A stretch of DNA of 64,000 nucleotides, taken from positions 1 to 64,000 of the forward strand of contig JAYELS010000055.1 of assembly GCA_034717695.1 (NCBI GenBank), in the 5' to 3' direction. Position numbers and translations under genes: made by a program. Of the stretch, positions 15,732 to 25,874 are shown in pieces. The notes under the pieces are model-generated. The model ran no database searches and was not told the DNA's origin. It saw only the letters and a list, made by a program, of their open reading frames with translations. Within the stretch, counting starts at the first letter, position 1. The number at the start of each line of letters is the position of its first letter. The DNA is from NAT127 sp034717695 (lineage in GTDB: Bacteria; Pseudomonadota; Gammaproteobacteria; Pseudomonadales; Porticoccaceae).

Positions 15732-16832
15732 TCAGGTTTCCATCTGGAACTTGCCGCCATCGCCGAGATTGGCCTCGGCGAGGCGGATGCGGGTTTGCAG
15801 GTTGCCCTTGGAATCCACCCCCCGCAGGGCTTCCTCCCGGGAGATCTTCCTGGCCATGTAGAGATCGAACACCGACTGCTCGAAGGTCATCATGCCGAGC
15901 TCGCTGCTCTGGGCCATGTTGTCGCGGATCGACTCGAATTCCCCCTGCTGGATCAGGTCGACGATGTAGGGGCTCGGCAGCATCAGTTCGCAGGCGGGCA
16001 CCCGGGTGCCATCCACCGCCTTCAACAGCCGCTGGGAGAACACCCCCTTGATGTTCATGGCCAGGTCGTCGAGCACCTGGTGGCGGGCGGCGTCGGGGAA
16101 GAAATTGACGATCCGCTCGAGGCCCTGGTAGGCGTTGTTGGCGTGCAGGGTGGAGAGGCACAGGTGGCCGGTGTCGGCATAGGCGATGGCGTGGCGCATG
16201 GTCTCCACATCGCGGATCTCGCCGATCAGGATCACGTCCGGCGCCTCCCGCATGGCGTTCTTGAGGGCGGCGGCGTAGCTCAGGGTGTCGATGCCCACCT
16301 CCCGCTGGTTGACGATGGATTTCCTGTGGGTGTGGATATATTCCACCGGGTCCTCGATGGTGAGGATATGGCCGGTCTTGAGGCTGCTGCGGTAGTCGAT
16401 CATCGACGCCAGGGTGGTGGACTTGCCGGAACCGGTGGAGCCCACCACCAGGATCAGGCCCCGGGGCTCGAGCACCAGCTCCTTGAGGATGGACGGCAGG
16501 CCCAGCTCCTCGATGGAGGGAATCTTGGATTTCAGGTAGCGCACCACCACCGCCACCTGGCTGCGCTGGTAGAAGGCGTTGATCCGGAAGCGGCCAAGGC
16601 CCTGCACCGAGATGGCGAAGTTGCTCTCCAGGGTCGATTCGAATTCCTTCTTCTGCTTGTCGTTCATCACCCCGTAGAGCAGCGCCTTGACGTTCTCGCT
16701 GGTCATCTCGGTGTTGGCGATGGGCATGGTGACGCCATTGATCTTGATCTGCACCGGCGCGCCCGCCGTGAAGTAGAGGTCCGAGGCCTCCTTCTTGACC
16801 ATCACCCCGAGAAAATCCACCAGATCCGCCAT
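15732..16832 (-). CDS. pilU: Type IV pilus retraction ATPase, PilU family
   Basis: The 366-residue hexameric ATPase begins with a VKKEASDLYFTAG core like PilU. It has Walker A GSTGSGKST, the Asp box, the His box and Walker B VILIGEIRDVET. The tail after QRLLKAVDGTRVPACEL fits PilU rather than PilT. It assists pilus retraction. The start at 16832 is placed by alignment of the conserved N terminus. It follows the HD-GYP gene by 32 bp on the same strand, suggesting c-di-GMP signalling and twitching are co-expressed. Confidence 0.9.
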   Translation of the reverse strand: MADLVDFLGVMVKKEASDLYFTAGAPVQIKINGVTMPIANTEMTSENVKALLYGVMNDKQKKEFESTLESNFAISVQGLGRFRINAFYQRSQVAVVVRYLKSKIPSIEELGLPSILKELVLEPRGLILVVGSTGSGKSTTLASMIDYRSSLKTGHILTIEDPVEYIHTHRKSIVNQREVGIDTLSYAAALKNAMREAPDVILIGEIRDVETMRHAIAYADTGHLCLSTLHANNAYQGLERIVNFFPDAARHQVLDDLAMNIKGVFSQRLLKAVDGTRVPACELMLPSPYIVDLIQQGEFESIRDNMAQSSELGMMTFEQSVFDLYMARKISREEALRGVDSKGNLQTRIRLAEANLGDGGKFQMET

Positions 16833-16864
16833 AACGCCCCCTTCTCTGTCGCTGCCCTGCAGTA

Positions 16865-19491
16865 TCAACGGGACGGCGCCGGCCGTCCATCCGCTTGCGG
16901 CGGCGCCGCTTCGAGGGCCTCCGGATGGCCCTCGCACCAGGCGATGAAGCAGTCCACCACCTCGGGGTCAAAATGCTTGCCACGCTGCTCCCGCAGGTAC
17001 GCCATCACCTCCTCCAGGGGCCAGGGCCGCTTGTAGGGCCGCTCGCTCGCAAGGGCATCGCACACGTCCACCACCGCGAAGATTCGCGCCGCGAGGGGGA
17101 TCTGCTTGCCCTTGAGCCCCCGGGGATAGCCGCTGCCGTCCCAGCGCTCGTGGTGGCAGTAGGGAATATCCGCCGCCTGGCGCAGGTAGGGAATGGGGGA
17201 CAGCATCTCGAAACCGTACAGGGTGTGGCGCTTCATGATCTCCCATTCCTCCGCCGACAGCTTGCCGGGCTTCAAGAGGATGGCGTCGGGGATGCCGATC
17301 TTGCCGATGTCGTGGAGCAGGGCGCCGCGCCGCACATGGACCAGCTCGTCATCCCCCACCCCCATCTCACGGGCGATGGCGAGGGTGTTGGCCACCACCC
17401 GCCGGCTGTGGCTTTCGGTTTCCTCCTCCTTGAGGGCGAGGGCCCGGGCCCAGCCCTCGAGGGTGTCCTCATACGCCACCACCAGTTCCTGGTGCTTGCG
17501 GCCGAGGTCGCGGAACAGCAGGGCGCTGTCCATGGCGATGGCCACCTGGCCGCCGAGGGTTTCGAACAGGGCGCGCCATTCTCCATCGCGCCCCCGTGTC
17601 TCCCGGTCGAATACCTCGAGCACGCCGAGGGTGCGCCCCTTGGCCACCAGCGGCACGGCGCCGTAGGCGACGAACTGCTCGGCGGCGAGCAGCTCGCGGC
17701 GCAGGGGCCGATCGCGCTGGTGTGGATCGGGGGCGAATACCATGCGCTGCTCGAGGGCAGCGCGCCCCGCGGCGCTCTCCCCCATGGGGATGGAGGTGCG
17801 CTCGATGGCGGCGCCGCGAAAGCCCTTGCCGGCGGCATACGCCAGGCGCTGGCTGTGGACATCGAAGGACAGGATGGCGGCGGCATCCACCCCCAGCTGG
17901 CCGATGATCTCGTTGAGCGCCACGTCCAGTATCACCCGCACATCGAGGCTGCCGGCAATGGCGAGGTCGATATTGCGCAACGCCTGGATATTGGCGAGGC
18001 GCCGGTGCAGATCCTCGGTGAGGCGGATGCGGTGCAGGGCGACCCCGAGCATTTCGCCGATGGCGGTGACGATGCGCACCTCGGTGTCGCTGAAGGGCCG
18101 CTCGCCGGGCCCCCGGGCCACCGCCAGGGCGCCGCTGTTGTGGTCTCCCCAGGTGAGTGGCGCCACCAGGGCGGGGCCAATGGGGAACGCCATGGCCGGG
18201 TCGTCGTTGTCCCCCATCCAGTCGGCGGTGACAAAGACACCGTTGTCCTCCACCACCAGTGCGCCGAGACGACCATCCGTGGCGAGGGGCTTGCCCAGCA
18301 GCGGGCGCAGGGTACCGCTGGCCTCCACCACCACCAAATCCTCCCCGGGCTGGCGGGGCACAGCGATCAGCGAGGTCTCCACATCCAGGGCCGCGCGGAC
18401 CTCGGCGAGGCCATTGACGAACAGCTCGCGGCTGCCGGAGGCCATGCGCAGGCTGGTGGAAATATTCAACAGGGCGCTGAGTTCCCGGCTGTAGTCCGCC
18501 AGCTCCCGCTCGGCGCGCTTGCGGGCGCTGATGTCCCGACACAGGGAAAACAGGACCCGGCCGTCCCCCTCGCCCACCGGGTTGAAGCTGATTTCCACCT
18601 CGATGGCGGAACCATCGGCCCGTTCAAAGTGGGCTTCGAGGATCCCCGGCCGATCGGGGATCCGGGGAAAGGCGCGGCAAAAGGCGGCCTCGTCCGGGTA
18701 GGCGGGGTCCCACTCCCAGGGTTTGAGACCGATCACCTCGGCGCGGCCGGCACGCCCGATCATCCGCGCGAAACTGTCGTTGGCCTCCACCAGGGTCCAG
18801 CTGGCACCAGCACGCTGATGCCGTCCCGGGCCTCGTCGAACAGCAGGCGGCGGCGGTTGGCCTCCGCCAACAGCTCCTGTTCGAAGCGTTTCTGGCGGCT
18901 GATATCGGTCCAGGCGCCGACGATCAGCCGGGTGCCGGGGGCGCCGTCCTCCGGCAGGCAGCGCAGCTGGTCGCGGATCCACAGGTAATCCCCGTCCTTG
19001 CGGCGAAAGCGGTACTCGCCATCGAGACTGCCGCCGACATCGAGGGCGGCGAAGGTGGCCACGGCCTGGTCGCGATCGGCCGGGTGGAGGTGGTCCAGCC
19101 ACCAGCCGGGCACCAGGGCCTCCTCGGGGCTGAAGCCGATGATGTCGACGATGTTGCGGCTGACCCACACCGCCACGGACTTGCCCTGCTCCACTTTCAG
19201 GCTGTAGCAGATGGCGGGGCTGACATCGAGGTAGTGGCCGAGCAGGGAAGCGCTTTCCAGCTCTCGCCGATGCGCACGTTCAAGCTGGTGCAACAGGCGC
19301 CGCAGCAGCACCAGGAGCAGCAGGGTGGTGAACACCACGAACAGCAGCCCCTTGTAGACCTGGGCGCGGGTGAGGTTGTCAGGATCGCGGATCAGCAACA
19401 GCAAGATACTGTCGGAGAACAGGATCCACAGACTGGCGAACAGCGCGTAGGAGAGCGCGATGCGCGCCGCCGGGCCGAATACTTGGCGCAT
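16865..19491 (-). pseudogene. Frameshifted membrane PAS-PAS-GAF-GAF-HD-GYP c-di-GMP phosphodiesterase
   Basis: The N-terminal part (19491 to about 18810) encodes two membrane helices (residues 8-65) and a PAS domain. It then enters a second PAS at DEARDGISVL and is cut off in frame. The rest continues in another frame from about 18808 with a PAS remainder (LVEANDSFARM), a PAC segment, two GAF domains and an HD-GYP domain with LLHDIGKIGIPD and HHERWDGSGYP. The segment is 2627 nt, one short of a multiple of three, and one added base near 18803-18813 restores a normal PAS length. This is either a real 1-nt deletion or a sequence error. All HD-GYP catalytic residues are intact. Start: GGAGG precedes the ATG at 19491. 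Confidence 0.85.
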
Positions 19492-19569
19492 GGTGTTTCC
19501 CTCCACGTCCAGTGTCCCTTTCGCCCGATGGCGGGGGATTACCCTCGAAGGCCGCCCCGGTGAGACGGG

Positions 19570-19725
19570 CTAGGGGGCCGCGTCCCCGTCGGCGGGCACG
19601 GCATCGAGCCAGATCACCGGGGTGACATCGCCATCGCCGGTGAAAAATTGCGCCACCCACAGCATCGAACCCAGCATGACCGCCGCGCCGAGCACCATGA
19701 AACAGAGAATTTTCAGCGCCTTCAT
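19570..19725 (-). CDS. Possible small membrane protein, 51 residues
   Basis: A short frame encodes a protein beginning MKALKILCFMVLGAAVMLG with one hydrophobic helix over residues 5-27. An acidic/Pro-rich tail follows. It lies upstream of the HD-GYP gene on the same strand and may belong to the same transcript. The ribosome site (AAGG) is weak and close to the ATG. No family is recognised; it may be a chance frame. Confidence 0.45.
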   Translation of the reverse strand: MKALKILCFMVLGAAVMLGSMLWVAQFFTGDGDVTPVIWLDAVPADGDAAP

Positions 19726-19835
19726 TGCCTTGCCACCCACCGGATTGACTCAAAGCATAGCGCAGTGGGGAGCGTTACTCTACGAGCGGTTCTGTTCTAC
19801 ACTCAGCCCCATCGCCGCCCGCTACGGACATCGCC

Positions 19836-21569
19836 GTGACCCCCAATGTGATCAAATCCGCCCAGGACCTCGCCCATCTCCAATACGGGTTGCTGCCGGA
19901 GACGGAAATCAAGCTCGGCCTGGAACTGGTCAAGTCCGGCATCATCACCCAGGAGCAGCTCAAGGAGGCCATCAAGAGCAAGCGCGACCCCCGGGATTCC
20001 CTGGTGACCATGCTGGAGAACGCCGGCGTCATCGACCGCGCCAACCGCCCCATCATCCTCGCCTCGCGGCTCGGCATTCCGGTGGTCCGCATCAACGAGA
20101 TGTCCATCGAGCACGACATCATCAAGGCCATCCCGTCGGAGATCATCCTCCGCTACCAGGTGCTGCCCCTCGGCCTGGTGGACAACCACCTGATCGTCGC
20201 CATCAGTGACCCGGCCAACACCGAGGCCATCCACACCCTCAATTTCGTTTCCGAGCGCCACGTCGACATCGTCATTGCCCCGGCCCGGGACATCAGCCAG
20301 ATGATCGAGCGCCACGTGCTCGACACCGAGGAGGAGGAAATCCTCGTCGAGCTCAACAACAAGCCGGCGGCGGACGAGAGCCACGAGCTGTCGGTACAGA
20401 TGTTGAAGCAGAACGCCTCGGAGCGGCCCATTGTCAAGTTCGTCGACTCCCTGCTCCACCGCTCGGTGCTGATGGGCGCCTCCGACATCAACCTGAGGCC
20501 CACCGAGAAGGGGGGCGACCTGTACTTTCGCATCGACGGCAAGCTGATCCTCCAGCGCAACGTCGACCACCGCCTGTTCACCCCCATTGTCAGCCGCATC
20601 AAGATCATGTCGGGGATGGACATCGCCGAGCGCCGCCTGCCCCAGGACGGCGCCACCATGGTGGTGGAAAACAATCAGCGCATCGACTTTCGGGTATCGG
20701 TGATCCCCACCATCAACGGCGAGTCGGTGGTGATCCGGGTGCTGGACAAGACCAAGGGGCTGGTGGGCCTCGACGCCCTGGGGCTGCCGGCCCACGAAAT
20801 CACCCGGATGCGCAAGATCCTCACCCACAGCTTCGGGATATTCCTGGTGACCGGGCCCACCGGCTCCGGCAAGTCCACCACCCTCTACGCGGTGCTCAAC
20901 GAGCGCAACCAGCGGGGCGTCCACATCATCACCGTCGAGGACCCGGTGGAGTACCGCCTCGACGGCATCGAGCAGATCCAGATCAAGCCCCAGATCGGCT
21001 ACACCTTCGCCGAGGCCCTGCGCCATATCCTGCGCCACGACCCGGATGAAATCCTGATCGGCGAGATGCGCGACTTCGAGACCGCCGAGATCGCCATCAA
21101 GGCGTCCCTCACCGGTCACTTCGTGATGAGCACCCTGCACACCAACGACGCGCCGAGCAGCGTCACCCGCCTCATCGACATGGGCATCGAGCCCTACCTG
21201 ATCAACTCCACCGTGGTGGGGGTGCTGGCCCAGCGCCTGGTGCGGCGCATCTGCAAGCACTGCAAGGAGCCCGACCCCGACCCGGGGAATCTGAAGGCCT
21301 ATTTCAAGTTGCCGGAGGATTTTGCCGCCTACCGGGGCAAGGGCTGCTTCGAGTGCCACCAGACGGGCTACAAGGGCCGCATGATGGTGGGGGAACTGCT
21401 GGAGATGAGCACCGCCCTGCGCACCCTGATCAGCCAGCGGGCCAACGCCGACGCGCTGCGCGACCAGGCCATGGCGGACGGCATGTCACCCCTCGCCAGC
21501 AACGCCCTGATGCTGGTGCAAAACGGCGACACCACCCTGGCGGAGGCGTTCGCCGTCAAGCTGGAATGA
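19836..21569 (+). CDS. GspE/PilB-family secretion/pilus assembly ATPase
   Basis: This 577-residue ATPase starts with an MshEN/T2SSE N-terminal domain (KLGLELVKSGIITQEQLKEA, residues 26-45). The core has Walker A GPTGSGKSTT, Walker B EILIGEMRDFET and the His box STLHTNDAPSS. A tetracysteine zinc site is CKHC...CFEC. The N-terminal pattern resembles MshEN domains that can bind c-di-GMP, which would fit the neighbouring HD-GYP gene; this is inference. It could power pilus assembly (PilB/MshE) or type II secretion; no pilin or secretin gene is adjacent to decide. Confidence 0.88.
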   Translation: MTPNVIKSAQDLAHLQYGLLPETEIKLGLELVKSGIITQEQLKEAIKSKRDPRDSLVTMLENAGVIDRANRPIILASRLGIPVVRINEMSIEHDIIKAIPSEIILRYQVLPLGLVDNHLIVAISDPANTEAIHTLNFVSERHVDIVIAPARDISQMIERHVLDTEEEEILVELNNKPAADESHELSVQMLKQNASERPIVKFVDSLLHRSVLMGASDINLRPTEKGGDLYFRIDGKLILQRNVDHRLFTPIVSRIKIMSGMDIAERRLPQDGATMVVENNQRIDFRVSVIPTINGESVVIRVLDKTKGLVGLDALGLPAHEITRMRKILTHSFGIFLVTGPTGSGKSTTLYAVLNERNQRGVHIITVEDPVEYRLDGIEQIQIKPQIGYTFAEALRHILRHDPDEILIGEMRDFETAEIAIKASLTGHFVMSTLHTNDAPSSVTRLIDMGIEPYLINSTVVGVLAQRLVRRICKHCKEPDPDPGNLKAYFKLPEDFAAYRGKGCFECHQTGYKGRMMVGELLEMSTALRTLISQRANADALRDQAMADGMSPLASNALMLVQNGDTTLAEAFAVKLE

Positions 21570-21584
21570 ACGGGCGCCGGCCAG

Positions 21585-21794
21585 TCAGTAGTGGGGAGGC
21601 GGGGGTTCGTCCCCGGGCTTGGCGCCCTTGTGGTCGTCGAGAATGTCCATCAGGCGGGCGTAGAGCTCCCGGTTCATCCGCTCGAGAAGCTCGATCCGCT
21701 CCCCCTGGCGGCTCACCACCCCATCGAGGGCGTTGAGCGTGTCCTCCTGATAGGCCAGGCGCACCTCCAGTTCCGTAATCCGCTCGCTGTCCAT
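21585..21794 (-). CDS. slyX: SlyX family protein
   Basis: The 69-residue coiled-coil protein ITELEVRLAYQEDTLNALD with a Pro-rich C terminus (DEPPPPHY) has the typical SlyX length and ends. The biochemical function is unknown. The ATG at 21794 is preferred over longer frames because the homologous domain begins there. It is convergent with the GspE/PilB-type gene 15 bp away. Confidence 0.9.
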   Translation of the reverse strand: MDSERITELEVRLAYQEDTLNALDGVVSRQGERIELLERMNRELYARLMDILDDHKGAKPGDEPPPPHY

Positions 21795-21964
21795 TATGCT
21801 ATTCCCCCGTTTGACCGGGGCGGACCTTAGCACATCGCCCCGCCACCCTTGAAATTCCCGCCGCCGACCACATGTCTTCAAGGCCGACAGCCCAGGGGGC
21901 GTGGCATAATCGGCGCTCCGCCTTCCCGCCCCCGGCGACGGTTCAGACCTCAAGGAGACCCGAC

Positions 21965-22858
21965 GTGTTACGCATCGCTTTGTTTCTCGGCACCAACATC
22001 GCCATCCTGGCGCTGATCAGCATCGTCTTCCGGGTGCTCGGCCTCGAACAGTACCTGGCTGGCCAGGGGGTTCAGGGGGATCTCGGCTCCCTGCTGATCT
22101 TCTGCGCCATCTTCGGCATGGCCGGTTCCTTCATCTCGCTGCTGCTGTCCAAGACCATGGCCAAGATGGGCACCGGCACCCGCATCATCAAGCAACCCGC
22201 CAACGGCGAGGAGCGCTGGCTGGTGGAAACGGTCGCGGATCTCGCCCAGAAGGCGGGCATCGGCATGCCGGAGGTGGGCATCTTCCCCGCCCAGCAGTCC
22301 AACGCCTTTGCCACCGGCTGGAACAAGAACAGCGCCCTGGTGGCGGTCAGCGAGGGCCTGTTGCAGCGCTTCGACCGGGAGGAGGCGCGGGCGGTGCTCG
22401 CCCACGAGATCGGCCATGTGGCCAACGGTGACATGGTCACCCTCACCCTGGTACAGGGGGTGCTCAACACCTTCGTGATGTTCTTCGCCCGCATCATCGG
22501 CAGCATCATCGACAAGGCGGTATTCAAGAACGAGCGGGGTAACGGCATCGGCTATTTCATGATCGTGATGGTGCTGCAGGTGGTGCTCGGCATTCTCGCC
22601 TCCATCATCGTCATGTGGTTCTCCCGCTGGCGGGAGTTCCGCGCCGACGCGGCGGGCGCCCAGCTGGCGAGCCGCGGGTCGATGATCCGCGCCCTGCAGA
22701 AGCTCCAGGCGGAGACCCGCGCCCATGTCCCCAACCAGATGCCGGAGACTCTCACCGCCTTCGGCATCTCCAGCGGCTGGAAGGAAACCGCCTCCAAGCT
22801 GTTCATGACCCACCCGCCCCTCGACGAGCGCATCGAAGCCCTGCGCCGGGGGCTGTAA
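21965..22858 (+). CDS. htpX: Membrane protease HtpX
   Basis: The 297-residue M48 metallopeptidase has two N-terminal membrane helices (LRIALFLGTNIAILALI and SLLIFCAIFGMAGSF), the zinc motif HEIGH (VLAHEIGHVANGD) and later helices. A cytoplasmic-facing protease degrades misfolded membrane proteins. The GTG start at 21965 has AAGGAG 8-9 nt upstream. It abuts the Rieske gene (GTG directly after its TAA). Confidence 0.93.
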   Translation: MLRIALFLGTNIAILALISIVFRVLGLEQYLAGQGVQGDLGSLLIFCAIFGMAGSFISLLLSKTMAKMGTGTRIIKQPANGEERWLVETVADLAQKAGIGMPEVGIFPAQQSNAFATGWNKNSALVAVSEGLLQRFDREEARAVLAHEIGHVANGDMVTLTLVQGVLNTFVMFFARIIGSIIDKAVFKNERGNGIGYFMIVMVLQVVLGILASIIVMWFSRWREFRADAAGAQLASRGSMIRALQKLQAETRAHVPNQMPETLTAFGISSGWKETASKLFMTHPPLDERIEALRRGL

Positions 22859-23209
22859 GTGGCGTTGCGGCTCTGCGCCCTGGCGGACGTCCCCGACAAC
22901 GGCAGTCTCGGCTTTGGCGACGGCAGCACCGATTCGGTGTTCGCCGTGCGCCGGGGCGGCGAGGTGCACGTCTACCGCAACCGCTGCCCCCACGCCGGGG
23001 CGCCCCTCAACTGGATGCCCCACCGCTTCCTCGATCGCACCCGGGAGCACATCATCTGCAGTGCCCACGGCGCCCTCTTCGACATCGCCAGCGGCGCCTG
23101 CGTGGCGGGCCCCTGCCCGGGCCAGAGCCTCACGCCGGTGGCCTTCGAGGTGCGGGATGATGGAGAGCTCTGGCTGCTGGCGAACATCCCCGTCCCCAAC
23201 GGGGCCTAG
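22859..23209 (+). CDS. Rieske [2Fe-2S] ferredoxin-like protein
   Basis: The 116-residue protein is a single Rieske domain with the cluster ligands CPHAGAP near residue 44 and CSAHGALFD near 67, in the usual CxH and CxxH form. The role is probably electron transfer in an oxygenase or as a stand-alone ferredoxin. The GTG follows the htpX stop without a gap, so it is likely translated by re-initiation. It converges with sbcB, overlapping its stop by 4 nt. Confidence 0.88.
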   Translation: MALRLCALADVPDNGSLGFGDGSTDSVFAVRRGGEVHVYRNRCPHAGAPLNWMPHRFLDRTREHIICSAHGALFDIASGACVAGPCPGQSLTPVAFEVRDDGELWLLANIPVPNGA

Positions 23210-24627
23210 AGCGCCACCAGGGTATCCCCCCAGTCCCGCAGGGCGGCGATGATGTCCCGATCACGGGGGCTGACGCGGGTCTCCTCCAGTTGATCGAGCT
23301 CGGCGAAAAACTCCTCCAGGGTGAGCCTGCCGGGGGCCGGCTCGTTGAGCTGCCGGTCGCGCAGCTCTTCCCACTGATGCATCTCCTCCTCCCCGAGGGC
23401 TTCGGGAAAGTGGCGGCCCTTGTAGCGCAGCAGCAACTCCCTGTAGCGGGCATCGGTGAAGGGAAAGCTGTTGCTGGCCAGCTCCGCCGGGGAGGCGTTG
23501 CGCACCGCCGCCAGCAGGGGCCTGTCCTCGTCCGGCAGAAAGCCGCCGTAGAGGGCGAGATCCGCGTCCCTCGGCGTCTCCAGGTCCTGGGTGGCGAAAA
23601 CCCGGGCCAGCTTGGCGCCGAGGTCCGCGCCCCTGAGTTGCCGCCAGTGGCGTTCGCAGCGCACCACATCGATGGCAAGGCGCCGCGCCGCGCTGGCGTC
23701 CAGCAGTTTCGGCGTCGCCACCACCGGGCAGCGGTTGATATGGATGGCCTTGAGGGCAATACGCTCCTCCCCTTCGGCGAGCTCCTCGGCGCGGCTGAAC
23801 ACCCGCTCGCGAATGGCATCGGCGTCGAGGTTCAGCAGCGGCGTCGGGTCCGCCATCAGGTTGAAGGCGATCACCGCATTCTTGTTCGCCGGGTGCTGGC
23901 ACAGGGGAATCATCAGCGCGGTGTAGACGTTTTCCCGGGGCAGCCGCCCCGACACATGGAGAAATGGCTTGCGGGCGATGGGGTCCACCAGGGGCGCGAC
24001 CCGGTGCTTGAGCCGGGATTCATAGACATACTGGTAGAGCTTCGGCTGGCGCTCCCGCACCAGGCGGGCCATGGCGATGGTGGCCATCACGTCCGCCAGG
24101 GCGTCGTGGGCGTTGGCGTGGCCGATGCCGTTGGCCGCCGTCAATTCCTCCAGCTTGAAACTGGGACCGCCGTCGTCCTTGTCCGGCCAGTGGATGCCCT
24201 CGGGGCGCAGGGCGCGGGTCAGGCGCAGCATGTCGATGATGTCCCAGCGGGAGTTGCCGTTGCGCCACTCACGCTCGTAGGGGTCGAAAAAGTTGCGGTA
24301 GAGACTGTGGCGGGTGACTTCGTCGTCGAAGCGCAGGCTGTTGTAGCCCGCCCCGCAGGTGCCGGGGCGGGCGAGCTCGGCGTGGATGCGGCGGATGAAT
24401 TCGGGCTCCGGCAGGCCCTTTTCCTCCGCCAGTTGCGGGGTGATGCCGGTAATCAGGCAGGCCAAGGGATGGGGCAGCAGATCCCGGGGGGGCTTGCAGT
24501 AGAGCATCAGCGGCTCGCCGACGATCTCCAGGTTCTCGTCGGTGCGGATGCCGGCGAACTGCAGGGGGCGGTCCCGGGCGGGGTCGGTGCCGGTGGTCTC
24601 GTAGTCATGCCAGTAGATGGACGTCAT
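23206..24627 (-). CDS. sbcB: Exodeoxyribonuclease I
   Basis: The 473-residue protein has the DEDDh exonuclease core starting IYWHDYETTGTDPARDRP, and continues with the SH3-like and C-terminal helical regions seen in ExoI. It degrades single-stranded DNA 3' to 5' in mismatch repair and recombination. The start at 24627 matches the usual N terminus; the upstream in-frame Met would add 19 unlikely residues. Confidence 0.93.
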   Translation of the reverse strand: MTSIYWHDYETTGTDPARDRPLQFAGIRTDENLEIVGEPLMLYCKPPRDLLPHPLACLITGITPQLAEEKGLPEPEFIRRIHAELARPGTCGAGYNSLRFDDEVTRHSLYRNFFDPYEREWRNGNSRWDIIDMLRLTRALRPEGIHWPDKDDGGPSFKLEELTAANGIGHANAHDALADVMATIAMARLVRERQPKLYQYVYESRLKHRVAPLVDPIARKPFLHVSGRLPRENVYTALMIPLCQHPANKNAVIAFNLMADPTPLLNLDADAIRERVFSRAEELAEGEERIALKAIHINRCPVVATPKLLDASAARRLAIDVVRCERHWRQLRGADLGAKLARVFATQDLETPRDADLALYGGFLPDEDRPLLAAVRNASPAELASNSFPFTDARYRELLLRYKGRHFPEALGEEEMHQWEELRDRQLNEPAPGRLTLEEFFAELDQLEETRVSPRDRDIIAALRDWGDTLVAL

Positions 24628-24682
24628 GTCGGTCTCCGTGGTCACCCGCGCATCCCTGGCGGGCAGTGTCTGGGGCGGACGC

Positions 24683-24708
24683 AAAAACGGCGCCCAAGGG
24701 CGCCGTTT
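24683..24708 (-). terminator. Rho-independent terminator after the first OmpA-like gene
   Basis: AAACGGCGCCC and GGGCGCCGTTT form an 11-bp stem with a 2-nt spacer. On the minus strand a run of T follows. It lies 25 bp beyond the stop of the OmpA-like gene. Confidence 0.85.
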
Positions 24709-24732
24709 CGGCAGTGCGGGTGGGGCACCGGG

Positions 24733-25674
24733 TCAGTCGGCAACCACCTCGGTGTAGTTGAGCTCACCGATCACCCGGCGGTTGCGGGCGCGACCCTCGT
24801 CGGTGCTGTTGTCGGCGATGGGACGGCTCTCGCCATAGCCCACGGTGCTGATGCGGGCCGGGTCGACGCCGTAATCCTGCACGATGCGCTCCTTGACAGC
24901 GGCGGCACGGCGGGCGGAGAGATCCTGGTTGTAGGCATCGGTGCCCATCGAGTCGGTGTGGCCTTCGAGCACCAGGTCGATGTCGTCGTGGGCCTTCATG
25001 GCGTTGGCCACGGCGGCCAGTTCATCGCCGTAGATGTTGCGTACCACGGCCTTGTCGAACTCGAACTCCACGTTGAGGCGCACGGTGATGGTGCGGGTCT
25101 CGGGGGCGGCTTCCTGCACCGGCGCGGGGGCTGGTTCCGCCGGGGCCGCGGCCACCGGAGGATTGAAGAAGTAATTCACCCCGAGGTTGAAGCCGAGGTC
25201 GATGGTGCCGCTCTCGCCGCCGCTGATCTTCTGCTGGAAGCGGCCGTCGAGGCGCCCCTGCCAGTGGTCGCTGAGCATCTTGGCGACGCCGAAACCGGCC
25301 CCCAGCTGCTGGGTGCTGTCCTCGCCGCGCTTGAGGTTGGCGGTCTGGTCGCGGTCGAAGTCGGTGAAACCGAGCAGCAGATAGGGCTTCCAGCTGCTGG
25401 CGGTGTCGATGTAGTAGAGGGCATCGAGCTTGATGGCGTCGAGATCAGCCCCGCCGATGTCGGTGCCGTAACCGAGCTCAAGGGCAATGGGGCCGGCAAA
25501 GCGGTAGCCCAGGTTGATGCCCGCCAGGGTCGAGTCGGAGGAGCCGCTGTAGGAGCGGTCCTTGTCGAGGCGGTAGTGGGAAATGGAGGGCCCCATGTAG
25601 AGCCCCTCACTGGCGATGGCGGCGGCGGACAGCGTGAGCAGAAGCGTACCGGCCATGGTGGTTATCTTGCGCAT
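24733..25674 (-). CDS. OmpA-family outer membrane protein (copy 1)
   Basis: The 313-residue precursor has a signal peptide (MRKITTMAGTLLLTLSAAAIA) and an N-terminal beta-barrel of about 165 residues. A Pro/Ala hinge (PAEPAPAPVQEAAP) leads to a C-terminal OmpA peptidoglycan-binding domain with LEGHTDSMGTDAYNQDLS and the conserved Arg in GRARNRRV. It anchors the outer membrane to the cell wall. It is a close paralogue of the next gene, with most identity in the C-terminal domain. Confidence 0.92.
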   Translation of the reverse strand: MRKITTMAGTLLLTLSAAAIASEGLYMGPSISHYRLDKDRSYSGSSDSTLAGINLGYRFAGPIALELGYGTDIGGADLDAIKLDALYYIDTASSWKPYLLLGFTDFDRDQTANLKRGEDSTQQLGAGFGVAKMLSDHWQGRLDGRFQQKISGGESGTIDLGFNLGVNYFFNPPVAAAPAEPAPAPVQEAAPETRTITVRLNVEFEFDKAVVRNIYGDELAAVANAMKAHDDIDLVLEGHTDSMGTDAYNQDLSARRAAAVKERIVQDYGVDPARISTVGYGESRPIADNSTDEGRARNRRVIGELNYTEVVAD

Positions 25675-25791
25675 TGTTGTTCTCCCTGCTTGGTTGGTAT
25701 CGGTGGCAAACGCCGCCCTCGGGCAACGCTTGTCGTGACGACATTGATCATAGTCAGCGATCCCTGTTCCGACAAGAAATCGCCGGGGGAT

Positions 25792-25823
25792 AAAAAATGG
25801 GCCCCGACCAGGTCGGGGCCCAT
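25792..25823 (-). terminator. Rho-independent terminator after the second OmpA-like gene
   Basis: ATGGGCCCCGACC and GGTCGGGGCCCAT form a 13-bp stem with a 1-nt loop-side spacer. On the minus strand TTTTTTA follows. It lies about 52 bp beyond the stop at 25875. Confidence 0.88.
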
Positions 25824-25874
25824 GGTGGCAGGGGCTGCTGACGGTTCCGTGACAGCCCCGCGAGACCTCGAAGG

